From positions 558,001 through 622,000 of the forward strand of contig NTMA01000009.1 in the NCBI GenBank assembly GCA_002917075.1: a DNA stretch of 64,000 nt. Direction: 5' to 3'. The translations under genes were made by a program, and so were the position numbers. Of this stretch, positions 44,747 through 54,646 are shown one piece after another. Source of the DNA: Hawksworthiomyces lignivorus (Eukaryota; Ascomycota; Sordariomycetes; Ophiostomatales; Ophiostomataceae). The stretch's first letter is position 1; every line of letters starts with the position of its first letter. The notes beneath the pieces were generated by a model. That model had not been told where the DNA came from. It worked only from the letters and a program-made list of their open reading frames with translations, and searched no databases.

Positions 44747-47700
44747 TCAAATCATCCCTCCTTCTTCTTGCACCTCGGGCTTGTCCACTTCGCCGCCCTC
44801 GGGAATCATCCGGATGCGGTTCCGGAGATACTCGCGTCTCTTTTCTTGTTCTTGCTCCCGGAGCCGGGTGCTGCTGCTGCTGCTGAGATTGATGCTGATG
44901 CTTCCGCCGTCGCTGACAGCCTCCACTGTCTTCCGGGTCACCTCGGCCACCCTCTGCCCGGCTGCCGTCAGCAGTGTCGACGTTGTCGACGACACGGCGG
45001 ACAGGGAGGGCCGAGACGGGCCTTGTCTACCAGTCGCTGGGCCCTGAGCGTCGCCGGCGTCTCCGCTCTCGCGCCTCCCAAACAGCGACTTGCCAACCAG
45101 CCCCTGCAGAGCAGGCCGCCAGCGCGTGCTGTCGCGGTCGCGGGCCTGAGACTTGTTTGCTGCTTCGTCTTCGTCTTCGTCTTCGTCGTCGTGCTCAAAG
45201 GCACTCCGCAGAGGTGACCGCGGCGTTGGCGTCAGCGTTTGCTGGGATTGCTGGGGTTGTAGCTGCTGCTGCTGCTGTTGCTGCTGCAAGTGCAGCTGGT
45301 ACGAGTGGCGGTTTGAAGCGGTGCTCGCCGAGCTGAAGCTGCCAAATCCGCTCCCCAGTCCACTTCCGTAGCCGCTTCCAATCACGCTCTGGCGACTCGA
45401 CCCGCTGGTGCTGCTGTTGGTGACGCTGTTGGTGACGCTGTCGGCAGCACTGCTGCTGCTCTTGCTGCGGCTGTGCAGCGGCAGTTTTGCTATTCGAGGA
45501 TAGGTGGCAGCGGTGGGCGAAACCAGGCTGTGACGAAGCGTGTTGGCTGGGGCGGCAGGACTGTTCGTGCTGTTTGTGGCAACTGGACCGCTGACTGTAT
45601 CACTACTGCTGTTGCTGCTGCTGCTGCCGCCTCCCTCTGCATCTCCCCACTGTACAGCCCGGAAGAGTGCCGCGTCGCCGTCGTCGCTTCCAGCAGGTGC
45701 GCTGCTCTGCTTCTCCGCCACGTGGCTGTCGCTTCTTGGACCGTCATGGAGCGGTGGCGGTGGCGCTGGCCGGGGTGGTGGGTTGGTCGGCCACGGGTTG
45801 CTGATGTCTAGGACGGTGTTGCTGTTGCTGTTTTTCCTTGCTGAGCTGGCACCGTCGCCTTCTGATATGCTGGGAAACAGTCGGATGGTTGGCACGCGCT
45901 TGGCTAAAATAGACGGAGAAGGTAAGGCGGTAATCGGGGAAATGGGAAGGAGACTAGTAGCCACGACCGGCTCGGACGAGGGCAATGGGAGAATAGGAAG
46001 AGGTGGTGGCCGTGTCGGAACGAAAGCAGATGGCTTCTCCAGCTTGTCGTCCTGGACCGGATGACTCTGATGAGTATTGTGATCTTGATGATCCCGGCGA
46101 ACGTGGAGGTCGTTGCGGGCCAGCTCTTTTGCAGTAGCATGGTACAAGTCTGTGATGTCGACATCCTCCTCCCGAGCCATCATCCTATTACGGATCGCAC
46201 CGTTGCCGCGGTAGGAGCTGCTGCTCTTAGGAGAAACACGCTGCTCTACACTATCATCGCTGGTGGAAGATGGCGCATTGGTTGCGTCGTCCGGATCCTC
46301 AATGATAGGAGCCATGATAGGGTCGCTGTACCGCTTTAGTTTCAGCAGCCTGTTGGGCGGGAGTAGGGTCCTCGGTTCTGGCTGGGCCTGATATTGGGAG
46401 GGAGGCGGCTGAGGCGGCGTCTGTTGCAGAGACTGCAGCAGAGAAGCAACTTCAGGGTCCAGCGTGTCCGAGGATGTCGAGTTTCTGTTGTTTTGCACTT
46501 CGACTCTGTGTGGGGGACCACCAGATGTGGGCACAGTCGCCGTGGCAGCTGCTGAAGAACTGGAGGCTTTTGAACTGTCCAGCATCAGCTGCTGCAAGTT
46601 CTCTTCCTCCTCTTCGTCCAATTCGTCGTCGTCGTCGTCTTCGTCATCGCTGTTGAACATGCTGGTGTTCCAGATCTTCGGAGTCTTGGAGGCCGTAGAG
46701 CGCGTGGCAGATGACATTGAAGATACTGCTGGGGATGATGGCACGTTGGTCTCTGGTGTGGGTGCCAGTGGCGGCACCAGGAGCGACGGCGGCCGAGGCG
46801 AAGACGATACTGATGCTGCTCTTCGCATGCCACCGTCGGACGACTGCATTCTTCGGAGACCTCCAACCGAGCGGACAGCTAGCCCGTCCATTCCCGTTAG
46901 TTGGCGGACTTTGCTCGGAAGATGTGATGCACCTCGCACATCAGCCATTGACGGCGGTATTGTTGCTGTCATTGGCGATGTGGGGTAGGTGGGTGACAGG
47001 ACGTCGTTGGTAGAGGGTGATGACGAATGCAAGCTTTGAGAGATGGAGTGGCTGTCCGATGCGTTGTTGTGACGCGCCACCACCCCCTTAGCTGAGTTGG
47101 CCGCCTTCCCCGCAAGACGCAGGATCTTGCGAGCGGCGTGCCGGGGCGCGGGTGTGAGCAGTGAAGCAGAGGCAGACCGGCTTGCTCCTGGTTGGTCGAC
47201 TGGTGACACGTCCCTGCCGGAAGTAGCGTCGCTCGGCTGCAACGGTGGCAGGGGCATCGGCGCCATCAGCGGTCTCTGGGAAATAGGCGTGATAGGTCGA
47301 CCTCTTGACAAGCTGGTGGCTTTTGTGGTATTGGTGGCAGTAACAGTGATTTCTGGTATCGCATCGTGCGCTTGTGCGACCTTGTCCTGGACATCAGACG
47401 TCGTCTGGAAGCTCCGCAAGCTTGATCTCGACAAGGGCCTAAACAAAGATGGTGCCGATGCCTGGCTGAATCTTGCGGAAGAAGAGGATCTCTGTAGTGG
47501 ATGCTGACGCGTGGTTCGTTGAGATGAGGGTGAGAAGCTTCTAGCTATGCGCGATGAGAACGACGACGACTCCCTTGGCGCGAGATGCTGTGGGCCCCTT
47601 GCCTCGGACTGCTGCTCACTGGGAGGTATTTGTTGTGATGGCCTCTGACGGTGCTGGTGGTGAGGTGCTGAAGTGTGCCTCAGCTGATGACGTTCGGGCG

Positions 47701-47794
47701 CATCATTGCTGTCTTCAGATGGGACAGCTGCTCTCATGCCTTGGCGGCTGAAAGTCTGGTTGAGATGCGCCCAAGGTGAGTGGGAGCTGGCCAT
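44747..47794 (-). CDS. Large intrinsically disordered Ser/Pro/Gln-rich protein
   Basis: A single exon of 1015 aa. Almost the whole protein is low complexity: Ser/Pro/Thr-rich throughout, a His/Gln-rich stretch near 40-60, an acidic run (DDEDDDDDELDEEEEE) near 385, a polyglutamine tract near 840 encoded by CAG/CTG repeats, and a second acidic run near 870. The only ordered-looking part is the C-terminus, with an amphipathic KTVEAVSDGGSISINL segment and a coiled-coil-like LREQEQEKRREYLRNRIRMIPEGG. That C-terminal pattern recurs in uncharacterised fungal proteins; no enzyme domain is seen. Many SP/TP sites suggest a phosphorylated regulator or scaffold. The start follows a long, purine-rich, gene-free upstream region, as is common for regulatory genes in fungi. 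Length and single frame make it certainly coding; function unknown. Confidence 0.82.
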   Translation of the reverse strand: MASSHSPWAHLNQTFSRQGMRAAVPSEDSNDAPERHQLRHTSAPHHQHRQRPSQQIPPSEQQSEARGPQHLAPRESSSFSSRIARSFSPSSQRTTRQHPLQRSSSSARFSQASAPSLFRPLSRSSLRSFQTTSDVQDKVAQAHDAIPEITVTATNTTKATSLSRGRPITPISQRPLMAPMPLPPLQPSDATSGRDVSPVDQPGASRSASASLLTPAPRHAARKILRLAGKAANSAKGVVARHNNASDSHSISQSLHSSSPSTNDVLSPTYPTSPMTATIPPSMADVRGASHLPSKVRQLTGMDGLAVRSVGGLRRMQSSDGGMRRAASVSSSPRPPSLLVPPLAPTPETNVPSSPAVSSMSSATRSTASKTPKIWNTSMFNSDDEDDDDDELDEEEEENLQQLMLDSSKASSSSAAATATVPTSGGPPHRVEVQNNRNSTSSDTLDPEVASLLQSLQQTPPQPPPSQYQAQPEPRTLLPPNRLLKLKRYSDPIMAPIIEDPDDATNAPSSTSDDSVEQRVSPKSSSSYRGNGAIRNRMMAREEDVDITDLYHATAKELARNDLHVRRDHQDHNTHQSHPVQDDKLEKPSAFVPTRPPPLPILPLPSSEPVVATSLLPISPITALPSPSILAKRVPTIRLFPSISEGDGASSARKNSNSNTVLDISNPWPTNPPPRPAPPPPLHDGPRSDSHVAEKQSSAPAGSDDGDAALFRAVQWGDAEGGGSSSSNSSSDTVSGPVATNSTNSPAAPANTLRHSLVSPTAATYPRIAKLPLHSRSKSSSSAADSVTNSVTNSSTSGSSRQSVIGSGYGSGLGSGFGSFSSASTASNRHSYQLHLQQQQQQQQLQPQQSQQTLTPTPRSPLRSAFEHDDEDEDEDEAANKSQARDRDSTRWRPALQGLVGKSLFGRRESGDAGDAQGPATGRQGPSRPSLSAVSSTTSTLLTAAGQRVAEVTRKTVEAVSDGGSISINLSSSSSTRLREQEQEKRREYLRNRIRMIPEGGEVDKPEVQEEGGMI

Positions 47795-50693
47795 GACAAA
47801 GAAAAGAAAAAAGAAAAAGAAAAAGAAAAGGGGGATGTCTGTGTCGGCTCGGGCAATGAAACCCTATAATGAAAGAGGTGTCTGTAATGAACGTGGCAAC
47901 CGAAGTGGTTGTATGTGGAAATGACCGTAGCACAAAGCGTGGAGCAGAATGCACGCAGAACGGACGGGAGGAAAGCTCGAGCGAGGAGACGTGGCTCGGG
48001 AAGACGACATGTTTAGCGGGGACCAGTTCGCCGCAAGAGAGAGGCCGGCTCGATACCCTTTCCTTTCACATGCGCATGCTGCGCGTGCTGCACGTTGTGC
48101 TTCTTTCTTCCAACCAGTTTCTGCCTCTCCTGACGTCTTCTGATGCTGACGCCCACTCCTTGGCAAGCGAAAAGGAAAGGAGAAGGGTGTGCAAGCCTAC
48201 CCACCTGGGCGAAGTGCTTCGGAAGCTCAAGAGGAAAAGACAAAAGAAAATTGAGCTGACGACTGAAAAACAAATGAAAGAATGACAGTAGTGCGTCGTA
48301 TGGGAAGGTGTAGTTTGCGTTCTAGCAACAAAAAGAAAGCAAAGAGAAATCACAAAGAGAAAAAGGGCTAGTAAGGGACAGGATGACGAGAGGGAAGCAG
48401 AAAGAAGGGGGGGAGGACGATACCAAAAAGAGAGAGCTCCCTTGTCAAGCCCTACCTATATGAGAACGAGATATAGAGTAGCAACATGGAGTCGTGGGGG
48501 GGAGGGGACAGGAGAAAGAGAGGTAAGAAGAGAAACCTATGTAAAAGGAGGTTGCTTTTGCACGTAGTGGTATGTATGATGAGATGAACCATGTCCCGTC
48601 CCGAGCTATAACACAGAAACAAAACAGGAAGCATCCGCGAGATTCACTACGACGTGCGGGAACCAGGCTTGAAACTCTCGCTGTGTCTATGTCAGGTACA
48701 ACTATGCATCTTTCCGCATGGCACTTGACGGGATGGTGGAACCAAATATTGGCATCATCGTTGGGTCACCCGCCAGGAGGCAGAAGCCGTTGAAGAATCG
48801 AGAGCAGACAGGAGACGCCAAAACAAAGATCCTCCCCCAATCTCTGCTAACGCGTCCGGCAATTGTCCATTACACCATTAGGAAGAAAAAAAATAAAGAC
48901 TAACAAGGGAAGAGTACGGAGTACTCACGCGCCTATCTTTCTTTCTTTCTTTTCCCTCTTTTTTTCTCCTAACAACGGGGGACAAACGGCTCCGTAATAC
49001 GTAAATTGTTAAAAAAAAAAGAGAGACTAAAACAAATTCGCCGTAAGTAAATAAAACCAGCACCCCTGTCATTTTCCGTCTTAGGGTGACATTGGCTTAG
49101 GAGAGTGGATGCATGAACCACGAATAGTGGACGAGAGCAGACCAGAAAGAAAATGAGGAAAAGAGCCGAGCAGGGATTGGTAGACATGGGGGCGAAACAA
49201 TCGACAGAGACGGAAGAGAAACGAGGACGGAGAAAACGAAGAGAGATGAAGATGTCGACAAAGATGGAAAAGGGCGAAAAAAGTCTTTACAAGGGCAGAC
49301 GATGCTTGCAGAGGTTATTTTTAATAGTTTTTCGATTTAATTTTTATTTTGTTTCTATTTTCTTCTCGCTCTTTTCCTTCCACGAATGTACTTCCTATTC
49401 TTGACCAGGCCAACGAAAGCAAGGCCAACTGCCAGAAGACAGCCTTGCAGACGGAGAAGCAGGAACAAATGACGACTAAAATCTGGTACTTATGGCTCCT
49501 GCTCCACAGCTCTTAATTTTGTTCATTTCCGCATCCCTCGTACCTGCTTTATGTGTGTATTCTTCGCTTCGCGCACTGCGCACGTGAAATGAGGAAAGCC
49601 TCAAGGCTTGTGAGTGTACGCCGTAAGCATATTGTATGTTCACATGAGGAAGTGTACTCCGTATTGTCTAGAGACGTCGCATGTAATACGAAGTCGCATG
49701 CTCTTTTTGCGCCGCCAGAATCGTCTCGTGAGCGGCTGCACGCTTCTATTGGCTGTGGGTCCTTGGCTTCTAGAAAATTATGCAATATGCTGGAAAACGG
49801 GTTTTGGAAATTGCGAACCGAAACGTTGAAGCTCACCAGAAGGGGATAAAACGACGTGTTCATACCGTACTCCGTCTCTCCATGGACGTGTTCAGACGTG
49901 TTCATACGCAAGGACGACGCATGAGCTCCCAGAATAAGGGGAAGGAGTTTCTGCTGCTTACATGACGGATACAACAGTCGACGGACGACGCCGGTCGGCT
50001 TAGCGAGGGAAAACCGTCGTGGCACAGACAGAGGAGTCCGAGCCACAAATCTCCTTTTTCGCAGGCAAGGGTGTGCCAAGCCCTCGATCCACGACGGCCA
50101 GCGTCGTTCTCGAAGGTGAGAGGAAAGATTGGAAAAAAGCGCCGAGAGGATCAATTAGTGGGATGATTCCATGCACGTTAGATTGCGTGAAAAATGGCTT
50201 TTTCTTCTCCAGGCTTGAAACGGTCAACAGAGGAGAAGCGCGCAACAGAGCTCTCCATACTCCATATTGCACCTAATTCATAGTATCTTATAACTATTCT
50301 TTTTAAATGCATTGCAGAAATTAGATATGCAGAAAACGAAGCAAAGGAAATTGCATAGCTATGATAACAAAACCAGCGTCGCTCGCCTCGTGGGCGCTCC
50401 GCGGTGCAAAACAAGATAACCAAATAAATATCTAGATACATAAAAATAAGTTACATGGTCTATTTTGACCTTCTAATCCCCAGCCATCCGATAAAAGCCA
50501 AACAACCCGGAAAGCGCCATCCCCAAGGAAAAGGGGGCCTAAATGGACGAGAACCCACGGCCAGAAGAGCCGATTATGTTTTGCTACATGTGTAAATGCG
50601 CGTGTGTATATGTGTGTGTGTCTGTGTGTGTGTGTGTGTGCGTATCGCCGTGCAAGAACCACCGCGTCTCCCATCCAGTCCCGCCACTCGATC
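47795..50693. other. Long 5' region of the disordered protein gene, no other gene supported
   Basis: About 2.9 kb, with purine-rich tracts (AAAGAAAAGA, 47797-47832), T/A runs at 49008-49020 and a (TG)n microsatellite at 50601-50642. A 201-codon open frame on the minus strand at 49549-50154 has no recognisable family and biased composition; I do not call it. A GACGTGTTCA motif is repeated three times at 49852-49909. The right end is the 3' flank of the ERD1-like gene. Confidence 0.5.
50601..50642. repeat. (TG)n microsatellite
   Basis: Interrupted TG/TA dinucleotide repeat of about 42 bases in the 3' flank of the ERD1-like gene. Confidence 0.9.
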
Positions 50694-52170
50694 CTAGTCG
50701 TCCTCTTCGTCGAACTTGCCCTGGTAGTCGCCCAGCAGGATGTCCGTCGGGTTCATGCCCGGGTTGCTGAGCAGGCCGCTGCCGCCCATGCCGCTGCCGC
50801 CGGCGCCGGGGGCGCCGGTGGTGCTGCGGATCCACTCGGTCTCGACGCGGAAGAAGATCCAGACCCAGCGGCGGAAGACCTCGAAGAACTGGATGAGGAA
50901 GAGGGAGCTCTCAAAGTCGGCGAGGTGGTCGAGGTGGGGGCTGAGCTTGAGCGACCAGGTGCAGCGCAGGACAAGGTCGAGGCCGATGACGGCATAGTAG
51001 ACGAGGGGCGCGGGCTGGATGTAGAGGCGGCGGCGCAGCGCCCAGGCGGCCAGGTCGGGCGCGTTGCGCGCACGGCGGCCCTCGAACAGGGTCAGGTCCC
51101 AGTCCTTGGTCACGTCCCAGTAGAAGCTGTAGAGCGAGTTGATGAGGACGGCGACGAGCCAGGCCCGGTAGAGGGCAGGCGACGCGGGGGCGCTGTCGCC
51201 GCTGGCCCGCCGCATCAGCGCCGAGAACAGGATCACGGGGAACGCCGTAAAGTACTTGAGCGCGTTGGCCAGGTGCTGGCCGCCCCAGCCCTGGCCCTGA
51301 GCCTGAGGCGCGCCGTCGCGGCGCGCCCGCCGCACGCGCAGGTACTCGATGAGGCACTGGCGCAGCCGGGCCAGCGATGGCGCGGCCATGATCAGCGGCA
51401 CGATGACGGCGCCGCCGCAGTTGCGGTCAGGCCGCGCCGTGGCCGACGCCTCGCGCCCCGCCCGGCTCGTAAAGAAGAACATGCACACGCACACGTACAG
51501 GTCGCCCAGCACCTTGGCGTAGCTGGTCAGCGCGTCGGCTAGCAGAATGTCGCCAAACTTGCCGTTGGCCGCCTCCGCCAGCCCGCCCACCGCCACCCGG
51601 CGCAGCGTCGCTGCGAACCGCCGCCGCCCATCCTGCGGGAGCATCCAGAACGGCACGACCGGGGACCCGTGGTGGTGGTGCTGCTGCTGGGGCTTCGCGA
51701 AGACGAGGGCGAGAAGCGAGTTGGGGAACGGCAGCACCAGGATCAGCCCCAGCACCGCCAGAGTGGTCATCGGCAGCCAGTCATAGGCGAGGACGAGGTC
51801 CGGGTCACGCCGCGTCAGCGCCCAGAAGAGGAGCAGAGAAGTGCCCAGGCAGGTCGCCGCTGCCGCCGCAAGCCGGTAGGCGGAGTGGTGGTGTGGTGCG
51901 TGCGTCGGAGAGGTGCGGCTTGGGTAGCGGATGAGGGAGGGGACGTCGATCTTCTGGAGGTAGAGGTAGTGGAGGTTGGCGCCCCAGCCCCAGATGCCTA
52001 GCAAATGAGTTAGCACCCAGATTCATATTCTAGCTCTCCAACTCCTCTATGCTCTCCTCCTCCCTAGTTCTTCACCTACCAAATACTATTATCAAGGCAA
52101 CCCGGTATGGGAGCGGCAAGGTCAAGCTAAAGCCATCGAGTTCGGGCTCGACAGCCGGATCGCCATCCAT
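50694..52170 (-). CDS. ERD1: EXS-domain membrane protein, ERD1-like
   Basis: Two exons, 52080-52170 and 50694-51997, separated by an 82-nt intron with a GTGCTAACTC branch and GCTAG acceptor, give 464 aa. The spliced N-terminus ..YRVALIIVFGIWGWGANLHY is continuous, and the segment NLHYLYLQKIDVPSLIRYPS is the start of the EXS family. Several membrane spans follow; the EXS core includes CLIEYLRVR, HLANALKYFTAFPVI, INSLYSFYWDVTKDWDLTLF, YYAVIGLDLVLRCTWSLKLS and FFEVFRRWVWIFFRVETEW. Yeast Erd1 is a Golgi protein needed to retain ER proteins and recycle phosphate from glycosylation. The acidic C-terminus (GKFDEEDD) is also typical. GC-rich coding with Ala/Arg-rich loops. Confident as EXS; assignment to ERD1 rather than another EXS group rests on length and the absence of an SPX domain. 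Confidence 0.85.
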
Positions 52171-53234
52171 ATTGGAGGAGCGTGTGAGAGTGTGTATAGA
52201 CTAGTGGTTTTCGTGCTCGCCGTCTACGCTGAAGTGCGATCGTCTTTCGTTATGAATTCGGCTGTGGTTGATCGCTAGGGTGTCGCACCGTTGGCCCCAT
52301 TGGGGACGGGCGTGTGGTTTTGGCTTAAATGTAAAATATGCGCTGAACAGGAACGCAAGGGTCTCTGGTCACAGATGGCGTCTATACCGTGCCAGCCATT
52401 TGCGCTGTGATGCGACGATGATTAGGTCCAATCTGCTCGACAGGAATAGGAGAGCAAAAAAGATGGCTCCAGAATTTCTCGATACGAAGACGCGGTACCA
52501 AAAAAGACACGACGTCAGAATTGCATTCTCCAATTTTTCCCAACACGTCACTCGCCCAAGAGTTGTCTCCCTGAAGCGTGAAAAAGGGGTAACTATAAAA
52601 CCGCTAAAATACCACCATCAATCACTACTTAATGCCCTATGAAGCATTTAAATAACTACATGTTACAGCGCTCTGAGACACCAGGCTACGCGATCCTCCC
52701 TTTTCATTTTGAGAGCCTAGCTCTACGGAATACACGGTTGTTACGACGGCGTGAGGATTTACCACTGTACAATACGACAAAAAGATCGCTATTCAAGCAC
52801 TTTGTGCCTGAACCCCCGCATGCCTGTGTATATTAAGTGTGCTACAGTGCTGACCATACCCAAGGCCCCTAGTAAAACATTAGCCGCCTCTCCTGGGAGG
52901 ACTACCGACTAAGAATTTCTAAGGGTTAATACAGTGTCCCCAATATCTCATACACTACCCGTATACACTGTACATCCTAGTTGAGATGTTACGCATCTTG
53001 TCAGCGCAGTTGTGGAGAATGCATTGTGTTGTTGATTAAGCCCAACTAAGTGGTCTACGCCTAATTGCCTCACTATTTATCTATGAGATATAGGTGCCTA
53101 AGGCCCTCAGAATACTGGCCTCTGATTAGTCAGAGTTATGCACTCGCTGACACATCTCATATATCACCTGATATATCACGGGGCTCTCTGGTCGTGTGTT
53201 GAGTTCAGGTGAGCAGATTGTGGGAGGTTTTAAG
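52171..53234. other. Intergenic, promoter of ERD1-like gene and start of the repeat region
   Basis: No supported gene. Composition turns AT-rich after about 52800. Short TATATCAC repeats occur near 53157-53179 next to the transposon fragment. Confidence 0.5.
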
Positions 53235-53575
53235 TATATTTTCAGTAACCATGCCAACTAACGCCCCACTAGTACATTAATACTTTGTATACCAACCCTG
53301 TGCCGCAATTACTGCCTGTACGCGACGAGGCATCGTACTGGCCAATTTGTTCAAAATGTCTTGATCTATCTCGTGCCAAGCCTCCTTCGCTGCCTCTATC
53401 AAAAGGTTTAAAGCCTCATTTGTATCAGCCATATCCTGAAGCTCTGGATGACGTCGATAGATTTCTGCTTTCATTAAAGCCCATATGTTTTCGATTGGGT
53501 TTAAATCAGGTGATTTTTTCACCTAATTCACCGTACTCCCTAACAATTCTGAATCTTTTCTCCCGAATTATCTGA
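53235..53575 (-). mobile_element. Tc1/mariner-type transposon fragment with transposase C-terminus
   Basis: The minus strand reads 81 codons (stop at 53277) with KSPDLNPIENIWALMKAEI, then AWHEIDQDILNKLA and STMPRRVQAVIAAQGWYTKY, the C-terminal DDE_3 part of Tc1/mariner/IS630 transposases. The Glu in NPIEN is the last catalytic acid. The preceding DD residues and the N-terminal helix-turn-helix are missing; upstream of the fragment is a short perfect hairpin (AGGTGA..TCACCT, 53506-53523) and unrelated sequence. About 40 bases after the stop (53235-53276) match another copy at 63 kb and represent the element's end. A dead, internally truncated copy. Confidence 0.8.
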
Positions 53576-54009
53576 GAAAGTCAACGAGTATGACAGGTAT
53601 ACACAAAACGTCTCGTGGAACCGTGAGGGATATAGAAACGACGGAGACTCGACAAATAGTCGAAGACGAGTCGTCGAAACAATAATCGAAAAAAGTAAAT
53701 CTCGTTAAATCAATTTCGATAATAAAATCGTTAGTAAACCTCGTACGAATCGATTCGTAATTAATCAATTTACAGGTTAAAGCGAGAAAGCGTTGTTCTA
53801 GCCGCCGCTTTTGGTGGTCTTTTTGCAGTGAGAGGTTGTCTCTTCGAAGGACTTTGTACTTGCGGTTACAAACCTTGCAACCCGTCTTTATGGCGGTACA
53901 TCATGTTAATGCTTAATTGCTCTTTAGTTCCCGAACACGTTAAGTAGGTATAACGGATTAGGTGAAGAGTGGAAGCTTCTTGAAAGACAGTCAATCGAAC
54001 AGCTAAATT
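53576..54009. repeat. Unidentified repeat-like segment with unusual composition
   Basis: 53576-53770 is rich in CGA/TCG and in TAAT, unlike surrounding DNA (for example CGACAAATAGTCGAAGACGA). It reads as a decayed repeat but I cannot name it; 53770-54009 is nondescript and leads into the NB-ARC fossil. Confidence 0.35.
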
Positions 54010-54360
54010 CCAGCGTAAACTTATTAACTCACATACTAACGTCGTCAGCGTTATCAAACACCAGTAGCCACCGGCCTGCGCTTTCGCTACTTAGATGATC
54101 TTGTATAAAGCTCTTCGCACCTACCTTGTCGGCATCCCAGCCGGGTATGCCAAGCTGTTTGGTGGCACTGAGATATGCTTGCTCGAGACTCTCTCTGCTC
54201 GTTGCGGGTATCTAGATCGCCGAACAAGTCTCGTCTTCTTCGCGCATTCGGTAGACTAGCTGAAGAGCAAGCTGGGTCTTGCCGACCCCGCCGAGCCCGG
54301 TGACTGCGACCTTGCCGTCCGTTGTCCCATGAATAAAGCTTGACGGAGCCTTTTCAGCTC
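54010..54360 (-). pseudogene. NB-ARC (NLR-type) nucleotide-binding domain fossil
   Basis: The minus strand shows GKVAVTGLGGVGKTQLALQL, an intact P-loop, then VYRMREEDETCSAI, a TAG, IPATSRESLEQAYLSATKQL, GIPGWDADK and later RWLLVFDNADDVSM followed by TGA. These are the Walker A, RNBS-A-like and Walker B (LVFDNADD) blocks of fungal NB-ARC/TPR receptors. In intact relatives Trp stands at both stop positions (..VIW-IPA.. and ..DDVSMW..). Both stops are therefore G-to-A changes of TGG, as RIP produces. The frame then drifts and ends. N-terminal effector and C-terminal repeat domains are missing. It is dead, but evidence of a former self/non-self recognition gene. Confidence 0.8.
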
Positions 54361-54367
54361 AGAGTAT

Positions 54368-54435
54368 GACCCCGGCGGGAATCGAACCTGTAACCTCCCC
54401 GGAAGGTTCACCCAGCGCCTATGCGCCACGGGGGC
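54368..54435 (-). ncRNA. tRNA-like sequence with A and B boxes (tRNA pseudogene or SINE head)
   Basis: The 68-nt minus-strand sequence begins GCCCCCG and ends CGGGGTC, which pair except at one position. It has an A-box-like TGGCGCATAGG and a perfect B box GGTTCGATTCC. The T-stem pairs poorly (ACAGG against CCCGC) and the anticodon arm does not fold properly, and the length is short. So this is a decayed tRNA gene or a tRNA-derived element able, at most, to bind TFIIIC. Confidence 0.5.
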
Positions 54436-54646
54436 AGGAGACTAGTGTAGGTAGGTAGTTAACTTAAGCATGTCTTCGATTCCGGTAGTCGGTTTACATG
54501 GCGACTCGACCTGCATTTCCTCTTCTATGGACATGCAGCTTTTTATTTATGAAAGGATTAGTGAAAGCGTTGTTGCTTGTCGTGTCTAACTTGAATTTAC
54601 AAGCAAAGCAAAGCAAACTGAAAACAAGTAAATTGAACAGGTCCTA

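Noticed and set aside
44666..47507. Plus-strand and alternative minus frames over the disordered protein gene
   Set aside because: These are poly-Cys, poly-Arg or poly-Leu translations of Ser/CAG-type low-complexity DNA; none has a domain.
49549..50154. 201-codon minus-strand frame
   Set aside because: No family resemblance, no start context or splice evidence, and it lies in a long promoter region; treated as chance.
50604..51542. 312-codon plus-strand frame across the ERD1-like gene
   Set aside because: It starts in a (TG)n microsatellite and is an Ala/Arg/Val-biased shadow of the EXS gene.
52268..52642. 124-codon plus-strand frame
   Set aside because: Lys/Arg-rich, with no recognisable domain; lies in the ERD1 promoter and looks like chance.
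54368..54435. Functional tRNA gene
   Set aside because: T-stem and anticodon arm do not pair properly and the length is 68 nt; listed only as tRNA-like.
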